This document shows positions 26,982 to 35,858 of a stretch of DNA of 64,000 nucleotides, piece by piece. The stretch spans positions 186,001 to 250,000 of the forward strand of contig CAXXJI010000006.1 of assembly GCA_963666035.2 (NCBI GenBank), read 5' to 3'. The stretch's first letter is position 1; each line of letters starts with the position of its first letter. Below the pieces are notes generated by a model that saw only the letters and a program-made list of their open reading frames with translations, did no database searches and was not told the DNA's origin. Both the position numbers and the translations under genes were made by a program. The DNA comes from CALMFG01 sp963666035 (GTDB lineage: Bacteria; Bacillota; Clostridia; Christensenellales; CALMFG01).

Positions 26982-27896
26982 ATGATTTATGACATTATCA
27001 TCATCGGAGCAGGCCCTGCGGGGTTGACAGCGGGCATCTACGCAGCCAGAGCAGGCTTGAATGCGGTCATATTTGAAAAACAATTTGCGGGCGGTCAAAT
27101 CACCAAGACCGATCTCGTCGAAAACTATCCAGGAATCGCCAGTATCACCGGCATCGATTTTGCGATGCAGATGCAGGCACATGCCGAGGAAGCGGGTGCG
27201 CAATTGATGACTGTGGATATCGATCGTCTGGAGCTTTCGGGCGAAATTAAAAAAGTGTACTCCGGCGATACGGTGTATGAGGCCAAAACGATTATTTTGG
27301 CTATGGGAGCTCAGGCGAGAAAATTGAACTTGGAAAGTGAACTGAAGCTGGCCGGAAAAGGTGTGTCCTACTGCGCCACCTGCGACGGTGCTTTTTTCCG
27401 CGGCAAGGATGTCGCGGTCATCGGTGGCGGCGATACGGCGGCCGAGGATGCACTGTATCTTTCCAAAATCGTCAGCCGCGTGTATATGGTGCACCGCAGA
27501 GATGCGCTTCGCGCAGAGCAGTATTTGGCTGACAGGATTGAAAAGACCGACAACATAGAGATGGTATGGAATTCCACTCTGTCAAAAATCACAGGCGAGA
27601 ATCTGGTTGACGGGATCGACGTTCTAAACAAGAATACGAATGAGATGCGGCATATTCCGGTCAGCGGCACGTTTATTGCGGTCGGCATGGTGCCCGAAAG
27701 CGAACTCGTGAAAGATTTGGTCAAGATAGATGATTCCGGGTACGTGATGGCCGGAGAGACCTGCGAAACCAGTGTGCCAGGTGTGTTCGTGGCTGGCGAT
27801 TTGCGCGGAAAAAAACTGCGCCAGATTGTCACCGCAACGGCGGACGGCGCCGCGGCGGTATCTTCGGTGGAAGAATATTTGAATAAGCAAGGATAA
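26982..27896 (+). CDS. trxB: Thioredoxin-disulfide reductase
   Basis: TrxB is the FAD- and NADPH-dependent flavoenzyme that reduces thioredoxin. The 304-aa protein has the FAD motif IIIGAGPAGLTAGIYAARAG at the N-terminus. The redox pair is CATCDGAFF (near residue 132), followed by the NADPH motif VIGGGDTAAEDALYL. The C-terminal FAD motif is GVFVAGDLRGKKLRQIVTA. Length and order match low-molecular-weight TrxB. The NADPH region carries HRRDALRAEQ, as in normal NADPH-using enzymes, which argues against a ferredoxin-dependent reductase. Confidence 0.95.
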   Translation: MIYDIIIIGAGPAGLTAGIYAARAGLNAVIFEKQFAGGQITKTDLVENYPGIASITGIDFAMQMQAHAEEAGAQLMTVDIDRLELSGEIKKVYSGDTVYEAKTIILAMGAQARKLNLESELKLAGKGVSYCATCDGAFFRGKDVAVIGGGDTAAEDALYLSKIVSRVYMVHRRDALRAEQYLADRIEKTDNIEMVWNSTLSKITGENLVDGIDVLNKNTNEMRHIPVSGTFIAVGMVPESELVKDLVKIDDSGYVMAGETCETSVPGVFVAGDLRGKKLRQIVTATADGAAAVSSVEEYLNKQG

Positions 27897-27902
27897 AGGA
27901 CT

Positions 27903-27925
27903 ATACCAATTTGCATAGTGGTATA
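27903..27925 (+). other. Hairpin between trxB and glmM
   Basis: A 7-bp inverted repeat (27903-27909 with 27919-27925) lies just after trxB. No T-run follows, so it is not a good terminator. It may be a weak stop or a processing site. Confidence 0.35.
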
Positions 27926-27981
27926 CGTTATTGTAGAATAGCGATGCTTTTGTTTTGCGACAATTTAGGAGGAAAGATTGG

Positions 27982-29328
27982 ATGGGACGTTTATTTGGGA
28001 CGGACGGCGTACGCGGGGTTGCCAACGAAAAACTGACCTGTGAACTGGCGTTTCAATTGGGACAGGCGGGCGCAACCGTTCTGACAAACGAGGTACATAA
28101 AGCGAAGATATTGATCGGCAAGGATACCCGTATTTCGGGGGACATGCTGGAATCCGCAATGATTTCCGGCATCTGTTCGGTGGGTGCAGAAGCGATGATC
28201 GCGGGGGTGATTCCCACTCCGGCTATCGCGCACTTAACGCGAGAATACGGTGCGGACGCGGGCGTCATGATATCGGCTTCGCACAACACGGTGGAATACA
28301 ACGGCATTAAGTTTTTTTCGCAAAAAGGCTTTAAACTGCCGGATGAAATTGAAGAAAAGATCGAGCATATCATCTTGGATGATAATGGCGCGCTCAAGCT
28401 GCCGCTTGGTGTCGATGTCGGCCGCAAGGTGGTGCTGAAAAACGCATCCGAAGAATATCGGGATTTTCTGCATACCACAACGGATCAGCGCTTTCGGGGC
28501 TTGAAGGTGATTTTGGACTGTGCGCACGGCGCGGCATCCCATATTGCGCCTTATGTTTTTCGGCGTTTAGGCGCTGAAGTGGCCGCCTATTATAATTCCC
28601 CAGACGGAACGAATATCAACGATCTTTGCGGATCGACGCATCCCGAAGCTTTGGCTGCTTTTGTGCAGGAACAGGGCGCAGACATCGGACTTGCTTTTGA
28701 TGGTGACGCAGACCGGCTGATTGCGGTGGACGAGCGCGGCGTTTTGGTGGATGGCGATACGATTATGGCTATATGTGCCGAGGATATGAAAGAGCGAGGG
28801 GTTTTGGCGAAGAACACCATTGTGACCACGGTCATGTCCAACATGGGTCTGGATATTGCGATGAAAAAAAGCGGAATCAAAGTGGTGAAGACCAAAGTGG
28901 GCGATCGTTATGTTCTGGAAGAGATTTTAACCAACGGTTACAATTTTGGCGGTGAGCAGAGCGGGCATATTATATTCAGCGAGTTTAACAACACAGGGGA
29001 CGGTGTGCTTTCGGGCATCCAGCTGATGAGCGTGATGCGGCGGAAAAACATGACGTTAAGTCATCTCGCCAAAACCGTCACCATTCTGCCGCAGGTTTTG
29101 GTCAACGCGCGTGTGACCGAGGGCTTTGCCAAAAACTATGAAGATAATAAGACCATCAACGACGCGATTAAAAAACTGGAAGCCGAGTTTAAAGGACAGG
29201 GCAGGGTGCTCATCCGACCGTCCGGCACAGAGCCTCTGGTGCGTGTGATGATTGAAGGAAAAGACCAGACGATGATTGAGAAAAAAGCATATGCTCTGGC
29301 CAAACTGATCGAAGAATCTTGCAGGTAA
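27982..29328 (+). CDS. glmM: Phosphoglucosamine mutase
   Basis: GlmM converts glucosamine-6-phosphate to glucosamine-1-phosphate on the path to UDP-GlcNAc. The start at 27982 (MGRLFGTDGVRG) has AGGAGG nine bases upstream. An in-frame start at 27955 lies upstream of that site. The protein is 448 aa. The phosphoserine loop is ISASHNTVEYNGIKFF near residue 100. The metal loop is FDGDADRLIAVDE near 240, and the substrate-phosphate loop is RPSGTEPLVRVM near the C-terminus. glmS follows 30 bp later. Confidence 0.97.
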   Translation: MGRLFGTDGVRGVANEKLTCELAFQLGQAGATVLTNEVHKAKILIGKDTRISGDMLESAMISGICSVGAEAMIAGVIPTPAIAHLTREYGADAGVMISASHNTVEYNGIKFFSQKGFKLPDEIEEKIEHIILDDNGALKLPLGVDVGRKVVLKNASEEYRDFLHTTTDQRFRGLKVILDCAHGAASHIAPYVFRRLGAEVAAYYNSPDGTNINDLCGSTHPEALAAFVQEQGADIGLAFDGDADRLIAVDERGVLVDGDTIMAICAEDMKERGVLAKNTIVTTVMSNMGLDIAMKKSGIKVVKTKVGDRYVLEEILTNGYNFGGEQSGHIIFSEFNNTGDGVLSGIQLMSVMRRKNMTLSHLAKTVTILPQVLVNARVTEGFAKNYEDNKTINDAIKKLEAEFKGQGRVLIRPSGTEPLVRVMIEGKDQTMIEKKAYALAKLIEESCR

Positions 29329-29358
29329 GCATATTACTTTTCTTGGAGGACAAAACAG

Positions 29359-31179
29359 ATGTGTGGGATTGTGGGCTATATCGGACCGCGGAATTTGAAG
29401 GATGTTTTGATGGACAGCTTATCCAAGCTGGAATACCGGGGTTACGACAGCGCAGGCATTGCCTATAATAGCGCAGGAAAGCTGAATATCGTAAAAACCA
29501 AAGGCCGTTTAAAGGATTTGGATCAAATAGTAGAGATTAGTGAAGTGACACAAGGGGGCATCGGGCATACTAGGTGGGCCACGCATGGCGAACCTTCCTA
29601 TGTCAACTCTCATCCGCACACCAATAACGCCGGGGATATTGCGGTGGTGCACAACGGTATCATTGAGAATTTCTCCAAGCTGAAAGAATGGCTGGAAGCC
29701 AAGGGTGTGGCGTTTAAATCCGAAACCGATACCGAAGTTGTCGCGCATCTGGTGAATCATTTTTATTCGGGCAGCCTTTTTGCCGCAGTGCAGGAAGCCG
29801 TGAAAATGATCGAGGGTTCCTATGCACTGGGCGTGATTTCCCCCAAACACCCGGACGAGGTGGTGGCAGTAAAAAAAGACAGCCCCCTGATTATCGGAGT
29901 TGGGGAGAACGAAAACTTCATCGCGTCGGACATTCCGGCGATACTGGAATATACACGCAGTATCTATCTGCTGGAGGACGGCGAAATTGCGCTGCTCACC
30001 AAAGATAGTGTGGAGATTTTTGATGAATATGGGGTCAAGGTGGCCCGTGATATATTTGAAGTGGACTGGGATGTCAGCGCCGCGCAAAAAGGCGGCTTTG
30101 AGCATTTCATGATTAAGGAGATTCACGAACAGCCCAAAGCGGTGAAGGATACCTTGATGCCGCGTATCCAGGACGGGCGTATTGCGTTGGATGAGCTTGG
30201 GATAACCGAAGAAATGGTCGGACGAATCGGGAAGATTCATGTGGTTGCCTGCGGTACGGCTTACCATTCGGGTATGATCGGAAAATACATCATTGAGCGT
30301 ATGGCCAGAATTCCGGTCGAGGTCACGGTGGCTTCCGAGTTTCGGTATATGAACCCGATTCTTAACGCCGATGATTTGATGATTGTGGTGTCCCAGTCCG
30401 GCGAGACGGCGGACACCATCGCCGCCATCCGTGAAGCACAGAAACAAGGCCTTAAAGTGGTGGCCATCACCAATGTGCTGGGGTCAACTATCTCTCGAAT
30501 ATCCGATAAGGTCATCTATACCCATGCTGGCCCCGAAATTGCCGTAGCGTCTACCAAGGCGTATATCACGCAGGTGCTTTGTTTTTATATGCTTTGCTTG
30601 GAACTTTCGCTGAAAGGCGGAAGAATCAGCGAGAGCGAGTACGAAACACAGTTAAATGAGCTGACTGCACTGCCGGCGAAAATTGAACAGCTTTTAAAGA
30701 ACAAAGATGTCATTCAGAAAATCGCCTATAAGCAGTTCAACCAGCCCAGCGTATTCTTTTTGGGCCGTGGGTTGGATTACGCGATATCCATGGAAGCATC
30801 GCTGAAACTTAAAGAAATATCCTATATCCATTCGGAAGCTTATGCGGCGGGTGAACTGAAGCACGGCACTATCGCATTGATTGAAGAAAACACTTTAGTG
30901 GTGGCCAACTGCACGCAAAGCGAGGTATATGAGAAAACTGTCAGCAATGTGAAAGAAGTGAAAGCCAGAGGCGCATATGTTATCGGCGTGGCCTATGAGA
31001 GCCGAATCGACGCCGCCAAGCACATGGATGATGTCATCTATCTACCCGAAGCATCCGACTTTGTGGCGCCCATGCTGGCCATTGTGCCTTTGCAGCTTTT
31101 TGCTTACTACATGAGCGTGGAAAAGGGCTGCGACGTCGATAAACCGAGAAACTTAGCTAAATCGGTGACGGTGGAATAA
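29359..31179 (+). CDS. glmS: Glutamine--fructose-6-phosphate aminotransferase
   Basis: GlmS makes glucosamine-6-phosphate from fructose-6-phosphate and glutamine. The 606-aa protein starts MCGIVGYIG, with Cys2 as the glutaminase nucleophile after Met removal. TRWATHGEPS and VHNGIIENF lie in the same domain. Two SIS domains follow, with ACGTAYHSG and SQSGETADTIAA, and the C-terminal KSVTVE end is standard. GGAGG lies upstream. With only 30 bp after glmM there is no room for a glmS ribozyme, so feedback, if present, must act another way. Confidence 0.98.
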   Translation: MCGIVGYIGPRNLKDVLMDSLSKLEYRGYDSAGIAYNSAGKLNIVKTKGRLKDLDQIVEISEVTQGGIGHTRWATHGEPSYVNSHPHTNNAGDIAVVHNGIIENFSKLKEWLEAKGVAFKSETDTEVVAHLVNHFYSGSLFAAVQEAVKMIEGSYALGVISPKHPDEVVAVKKDSPLIIGVGENENFIASDIPAILEYTRSIYLLEDGEIALLTKDSVEIFDEYGVKVARDIFEVDWDVSAAQKGGFEHFMIKEIHEQPKAVKDTLMPRIQDGRIALDELGITEEMVGRIGKIHVVACGTAYHSGMIGKYIIERMARIPVEVTVASEFRYMNPILNADDLMIVVSQSGETADTIAAIREAQKQGLKVVAITNVLGSTISRISDKVIYTHAGPEIAVASTKAYITQVLCFYMLCLELSLKGGRISESEYETQLNELTALPAKIEQLLKNKDVIQKIAYKQFNQPSVFFLGRGLDYAISMEASLKLKEISYIHSEAYAAGELKHGTIALIEENTLVVANCTQSEVYEKTVSNVKEVKARGAYVIGVAYESRIDAAKHMDDVIYLPEASDFVAPMLAIVPLQLFAYYMSVEKGCDVDKPRNLAKSVTVE

Positions 31180-31193
31180 CGCGGATAAATCAC

Positions 31194-31228
31194 AAGCCTG
31201 ATGCTTATAAAACGCATCGGGCTTTTTT
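31194..31228 (+). terminator. Terminator after glmS
   Basis: An 11-bp stem with one G-T pair (31194-31204 with 31214-31224) is followed by a T-run. Confidence 0.88.
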
Positions 31229-31269
31229 GTTTGTGTCGTTTTCAGGATGAATTTACCGATTACATCTGA

Positions 31270-31275
31270 TATAAT
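31270..31275 (+). promoter_or_regulatory. Probable -10 box of fhs
   Basis: A perfect TATAAT lies 43 bp before the fhs ATG. I see no good -35 at normal spacing. Confidence 0.45.
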
Positions 31276-31318
31276 GATAAAGCATGATGTAAAAAAGAAA
31301 GATTTGGGGGGATAAAAA

Positions 31319-32989
31319 ATGGCGCACCTTTCGGATATTGAGATTGCTACCGCGAAAGAGCCACAGGATATTTTGGAGATTTCAGAAAAGCTGGGGATTG
31401 ATGAACGGTATGTTGAAAAATACGGCAACTATAAAGCCAAGATTAAGCTGGAAGCCAGAAGACCGAAGCATAATGGTACCAAGCTGATTTTGATGACGGC
31501 GATCAACCCGACTCCGGCGGGGGAAGGTAAAACCACCACCACCATCGGGCTTGCGGACGCATTGGTGGCCAAGGGGCAAAAAGCAATCTGTGTCATTCGT
31601 GAACCATCGCTGGGCCCGGTTTTCGGCATGAAAGGCGGCGCTGCCGGCGGAGGATATGCGCAAGTGATTCCCATGGAGGACATCAATCTGCACTTTACCG
31701 GTGACATGCACGCCGTTTCGGCGGCCAATAATCTGTTGGCGGCCATGATTGATAATCATATTCATCAGGGAAATGCACTGAATATCGACACACGTAAAGT
31801 GGTGTGGCGACGGGCGCTGGATATGAACGACCGGCAATTGCGCAATATCGTCGGTGGCCTCGGCGGTAAAAGCGACGGTGTACCGCGCGAGTGCGGCTTT
31901 GATATCACGGCGGCATCCGAAGTGATGGCGATTTTGTGTTTAGCGGAGGATTTAGGCGACTTAAAAGCGCGTTTGGGAGAAATTGTGGTGGCCTACACGA
32001 TGGCAGGTGAACCGGTAACCGCACAGCAGATCAAGGCGGATAGGGCGATGGCGGTGCTCTTAAAGGATGCTATCAAACCCAACTTGGTTCAGACACTTGA
32101 AGGCACACCGGCCATAGTACACGGCGGGCCTTTTGCCAACATTGCGCATGGATGCAACTCGGTGATCGCCACCAAGCTTGGTATGGATTATGCCGACTAT
32201 GTGGTGACTGAAGCGGGATTCGGCGCGGACCTTGGCGCGGAAAAGTTTTTGGATATCAAGTGTCGTGTGGCCGACATTGCGCCGAATGCGGTGGTGATTG
32301 TGGCTACAGTGCGGGCTTTGAAATACAATGGTGGTATCACCAAAGACGCGCTGATTGAAGAAAATACGCGGGCGGTTTTAAATGGCTTGCCAAATCTTCT
32401 TAAACATGTCAGCAACATTAAAGATATTTTTGGGATGAACACGGTGGTGGCGCTAAACCGTTTTGATACTGACACGGATGCGGAAATTGATGCGGTTAAA
32501 CAGGCCTGCGGCAATATGGGCGTGGATGTAGTGACCAGTGAAGTATGGGAGAAAGGCAGTCAGGGCGGTTTGGATTTGGCGGACAAGGTGATGGCGCTGT
32601 GCAGCAATGCGACGACGCTGAAACACCCTTATGATTTAAACAATACCATTGCCGAGAAAATTAAAAAAATCGCGTTTAAAATCTATGGGGCGGGTGAAGT
32701 CAGTTTTTCACCGGCTGCCAAAAAAGCGATTGCGAATTTTGAAAAACACGGATTCAGTGATTTACCAGTCTGCATTGCTAAAACGCAATATTCATTAAGC
32801 GACAACCCCGAGCTTTTGGGGTGCCCTAAGGGATTCGAAATCACCATTCGGGATATCACGCTTTCGGCGGGAGCGGGCTTTCTGGTGGCACTTTCGGGCA
32901 GCATTATGAAAATGCCGGGGCTGCCTAAGGTGCCGAGCGCGGAGAATATGGATATCGATAACAGCGGTCATATCAGCGGATTATTCTAA
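31319..32989 (+). CDS. fhs: Formate--tetrahydrofolate ligase
   Basis: Fhs makes 10-formyl-THF from formate, THF and ATP; it feeds purine synthesis and, in acetogens, the Wood-Ljungdahl pathway. The 556-aa length is typical. The P-loop is TPAGEGKTTTTIGLADAL near residue 63. KGGAAGGGYAQVIPMEDINLHFTGD follows closely and is a family signature, with VGGLGGKSDGVPRE and TEAGFGADLGAEKF later on. No other one-carbon pathway genes are next to it, so acetogenesis cannot be claimed from this alone. It has its own promoter region and a bidirectional terminator. Confidence 0.98.
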   Translation: MAHLSDIEIATAKEPQDILEISEKLGIDERYVEKYGNYKAKIKLEARRPKHNGTKLILMTAINPTPAGEGKTTTTIGLADALVAKGQKAICVIREPSLGPVFGMKGGAAGGGYAQVIPMEDINLHFTGDMHAVSAANNLLAAMIDNHIHQGNALNIDTRKVVWRRALDMNDRQLRNIVGGLGGKSDGVPRECGFDITAASEVMAILCLAEDLGDLKARLGEIVVAYTMAGEPVTAQQIKADRAMAVLLKDAIKPNLVQTLEGTPAIVHGGPFANIAHGCNSVIATKLGMDYADYVVTEAGFGADLGAEKFLDIKCRVADIAPNAVVIVATVRALKYNGGITKDALIEENTRAVLNGLPNLLKHVSNIKDIFGMNTVVALNRFDTDTDAEIDAVKQACGNMGVDVVTSEVWEKGSQGGLDLADKVMALCSNATTLKHPYDLNNTIAEKIKKIAFKIYGAGEVSFSPAAKKAIANFEKHGFSDLPVCIAKTQYSLSDNPELLGCPKGFEITIRDITLSAGAGFLVALSGSIMKMPGLPKVPSAENMDIDNSGHISGLF

Positions 32990-32996
32990 AAAAGAA

Positions 32997-33032
32997 AGCC
33001 TTGCGTTTAAATCGGCGCAAGGCTATTTTTTA
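32997..33032 (+). terminator. Bidirectional terminator between fhs and the MocA-like gene
   Basis: AGCCTTGC (32997-33004) pairs with GCAAGGCT (33017-33024), with a T-run on the plus side and an interrupted T-run on the minus side. The two flanking genes converge here; the minus gene's stop lies within it. Confidence 0.85.
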
Positions 33033-33619
33033 TGGTGCTCAATGAGTACTTCAAAGTCTTCAACGGTGTCGATATCCATCAGCTCATATTCGTCTGAAAC
33101 CTGAACGGTTTGCATTTGATCGATGTGACGGGAATATACCACGCGTCCGTACTCATCATCGTCCAGCGCCATCAGCTCGTTATAATAAACTTGGGGAAAA
33201 ATAACTGGATTGCCGACGCGCTTTCCGTAGCTGAGTGCGGCGATGGCGCCGGGATTAGACTGCCAAAACTCAATGAGGCGGGTGATGGTACTATGCTTCA
33301 GCAGAGGTTGGTCGCCAACGATGTACATATAGCCGTTAAATGACGGACCGAGCGCGGCTGTGCCGAGCTTTATAGTCCGGCCGATGCCGAGCTCTGGCTT
33401 GGTGTTGATCAGCACCTGAATGTTGAATCGGGTTGCGATTCTAATGACTTCCTCTGACCCTGCCACTAGAATACATCGCTCTAATAGCGGATAAGGTACG
33501 GCGTTTAGTACGCGTTCTATCACCGTCTGATCAGCGAAATCCTCCAGCAGCTTGTTCTTTTTGCCAAAGCGCAACGAACTGCCGGCTGCCATAATGACAC
33601 AGCCGATTGAGTTCTCCAT
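33023..33619 (-). CDS. MocA/MobA-like nucleotidyltransferase
   Basis: The 198-aa protein is an NTP-transferase fold enzyme related to MobA and MocA, the molybdenum-cofactor nucleotidyltransferases. The nucleotide loop is VIMAAGSSLRFGKKNKLLE at residues 8-26. The metal-binding Asp lies in YIVGDQPLL, and GNPVIFP matches the family's base-recognition strand. The LxGDxGAR segment seen in MocA is replaced by LDDDEYGRVV, so substrate specificity may differ. No molybdenum-cofactor or molybdoenzyme genes are in the window. A sugar-nucleotide or selenium-linked role is possible. It ends inside the shared terminator and sits 19 bp after a tail-anchored unknown gene. Confidence 0.75.
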   Translation of the reverse strand: MENSIGCVIMAAGSSLRFGKKNKLLEDFADQTVIERVLNAVPYPLLERCILVAGSEEVIRIATRFNIQVLINTKPELGIGRTIKLGTAALGPSFNGYMYIVGDQPLLKHSTITRLIEFWQSNPGAIAALSYGKRVGNPVIFPQVYYNELMALDDDEYGRVVYSRHIDQMQTVQVSDEYELMDIDTVEDFEVLIEHHKK

Positions 33620-33638
33620 GAGAGTTAACTCCTTGATA

Positions 33639-34835
33639 TTAATTTAAAAGGAAGTAAATGATGATATACGCAACCGCGATGATGAACAATATAACGAAAA
33701 CCCCAATCAATAAATCGATGGGCTGCTTCTTGCTGCTTTTACCTTTTGTGGGTCTGATAGAACGGTCCTGGCCGGAGAAATCATCCAGCGCTTCAGGCAT
33801 GACAAATACATCCTTTGTTTTGCTCTTCTTGACACTAAAGCCCCCAAACTCCTCTTTAATCGTATTCATGACTTCGGGGCTGGCTTGGGTTTCAATCTGT
33901 TTTTTAGTATCTTTGTTTCTTTGCAGCTGGGTTGAACCCGTTAGATTCAGTTTGTTGGTTTTTGCGGCACTTTCTGCGGGCTTTTTTTCCTCATTGTTCT
34001 GGCCAAGCACCTGACTGACGGTCACACGCTGAGATTCACCGGTATAGTTTTCATTCACTTTTACGTCCGATGGCGGAGCGATGTTGATATCGTCAAGTTC
34101 TTCCAGCTTGAATTCGCTTTCGGCATCGCTTGAAATATCCTCAATATATTCACTGATCTCACTTTTGTTCATCCGGATCGGTTGTGCCGTTTCTTCGGAG
34201 CCGCTGGAAGTTGCAGGGGCGGACAAGGCGGCCTTATAATTGAGAATGCGTTCAAAAAGATCATCGGTTTCGTCTTCGTACAGCCAGTTGTTGGTGACGT
34301 CTTTGCTGATATTAATGGAGTTTGTGACATGCGCGATCAGCTTTTCTGCGGTCTCTTGCGCAAAAGCGGCAAGCTTATCTGGCAGATTAGTATGAAATTT
34401 TGAGAAATCATATGATTTTAGTTTGCGCAAGTTAGCGATGCTGGCCTGTGCGCCCGTAAAGGCATTTTTAAATGACCGTTTAGGGCTCTTAAACGGATAG
34501 TTTTTTTGGGTATTGACAATAAGCGAAGTTAAGAGGGTAAACAACGTCTCACGAACATAGGTCACGATATTCTGATTTTGCATACCGCTCTGAACATAAA
34601 AATTATCCAACGCGACTGTTAAAAGCAGGGTATCGTCAATCAGCGCATCAACAAACTCCTTGGTGTTTTCACGCAATTTAAGTGATGCGACACATTGCAT
34701 ATAGACGACAACTGAAGCGGTTTTGCCCTTCATTAGTTCGGAACAGTATTTATAAGTGCTCGCGTAGTCCTCACGCTGAAACGCATCTTCTGCTTTCGCG
34801 AGCATAGATGCATTGTCTGTGGGCTGATTCGCCAT
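33639..34835 (-). CDS. Tail-anchored protein of unknown function with TPR-like N-terminus (398 aa)
   Basis: I do not recognise a named family. The start at 34835 (MANQPTDNAS) has GAGGT eight bases upstream; an in-frame start at 34883 is less likely. Residues about 1-60 look like a helical TPR-type repeat (KAEDAFQREDYASTYKYCSELMKG). More helices reach to about residue 200. Residues 200-340 are acidic, Ser/Thr-rich and probably disordered. A single membrane segment (IGVFVILFIIAVAYIIIYFLL) ends the protein, so it is a tail-anchored cytoplasmic protein. A basic stretch (PTKGKSSKKQ) precedes the anchor. The layout suggests a scaffold. Confidence 0.7.
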   Translation of the reverse strand: MANQPTDNASMLAKAEDAFQREDYASTYKYCSELMKGKTASVVVYMQCVASLKLRENTKEFVDALIDDTLLLTVALDNFYVQSGMQNQNIVTYVRETLFTLLTSLIVNTQKNYPFKSPKRSFKNAFTGAQASIANLRKLKSYDFSKFHTNLPDKLAAFAQETAEKLIAHVTNSINISKDVTNNWLYEDETDDLFERILNYKAALSAPATSSGSEETAQPIRMNKSEISEYIEDISSDAESEFKLEELDDINIAPPSDVKVNENYTGESQRVTVSQVLGQNNEEKKPAESAAKTNKLNLTGSTQLQRNKDTKKQIETQASPEVMNTIKEEFGGFSVKKSKTKDVFVMPEALDDFSGQDRSIRPTKGKSSKKQPIDLLIGVFVILFIIAVAYIIIYFLLN

Positions 34836-35021
34836 ATTACAACACCTCAAGACATTCAATATTTCTGTTATAGATATTACCATATTTTTGGTGTTTGTGA
34901 AAGACAGGCGTAAAAAATATATTGTGAATATTACTGGAAATTTCGCTTGGATTCATATACACTGATAAAGTAAAGATGCAGTAGATGATTGCTTTTTAAA
35001 GGAGTGCTAAAGAAAAGAATT

Positions 35022-35687
35022 ATGAGTAATGAAAAGAAGCTGAATAAATTTATCGACCATACGATATTAAAGCCCGGTGCCAGTGTGGAGGACGTGAAGA
35101 AAATATGCGATGAAGCCAAGGAATATGGATTCGCCAGCGTTTGCGTTAATCCCGCCAATATTGCGCTGGTGTCCGAGGCGCTGAAGAACACCGATGTCAA
35201 CCCTTGCGTGGTTGTCGGTTTCCCTCTGGGGGCTACACTGCCCGAGGTGAAAGCGTTTGAAGCGGAAATCTGTATCGCCCTTGGGGCAAAGGAAGTAGAT
35301 ATGGTGGCCAATATCGGCGCGATTAAGTCGGGCGATTGGGATTTGGTCAAGCGCGATATTACGGCGGTGGTGAAAGCGGCCAAAGATAAAGCGCTGGTCA
35401 AGGTGATTATCGAAACTTGTCTTTTAACCGATGATGAGAAAATACAGGTCTGCAAGACGGCTAAATCAGCCGGTGCGGACTTTGTCAAGACATCCACCGG
35501 CTTTTCCACGGGAGGGGCTGTCAAGAGCGATATCGAGCTGATGCGGCGTGTGGTGGGCAATGAGATGGGTGTAAAAGCATCCGGAGGTGTTCGTTCCTAT
35601 GACGACGCAGTGACAATGATTAATGCCGGGGCAACGCGGCTTGGCACCTCGTCCGGCGTCAGCATTGTCAATGGTGAAAAAAAGTGA
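35022..35687 (+). CDS. deoC: Deoxyribose-phosphate aldolase
   Basis: DeoC is a class I aldolase that splits 2-deoxyribose-5-phosphate into glyceraldehyde-3-phosphate and acetaldehyde. The start at 35022 (MSNEKKLNKFIDHT) gives 221 aa, the usual length. AAGGAG lies farther upstream than normal (17 nt), so translation may be modest or may start at an in-frame GTG. Signatures are FIDHTILKPGAS, VVGFPLGA, and the Schiff-base Lys segment VKVIIETCLLT. KTSTGFSTGGA and VKASGGVRSYDDA follow. No other deo genes are adjacent. Confidence 0.95.
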   Translation: MSNEKKLNKFIDHTILKPGASVEDVKKICDEAKEYGFASVCVNPANIALVSEALKNTDVNPCVVVGFPLGATLPEVKAFEAEICIALGAKEVDMVANIGAIKSGDWDLVKRDITAVVKAAKDKALVKVIIETCLLTDDEKIQVCKTAKSAGADFVKTSTGFSTGGAVKSDIELMRRVVGNEMGVKASGGVRSYDDAVTMINAGATRLGTSSGVSIVNGEKK

Positions 35688-35858
35688 TTCGGCTTATTAG
35701 AATCTCGAAAAGTGTTATAAAAATGCTGTAAAATATTAAAAGTTGACCATAATTAGTGAAATAGTCGAAAACCGGCAGGTAAAAAGAGGATATTCAAAAG
35801 GATTTGGCGAAGTATATCAAGTAAAGCAAAAATCATCTAGTTTTTGGTGGAGGATTAC

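Noticed and set aside
28053..28542. Long minus-strand frames within glmM (and similar ones in nifJ, rpoB and mfd)
   Set aside because: They are antisense shadows caused by codon bias in real genes, with no start signals or recognisable domains.
31180..31318. Possible folate riboswitch before fhs
   Set aside because: The leader after the -10 box is only about 36 nt, and no riboswitch core is visible.
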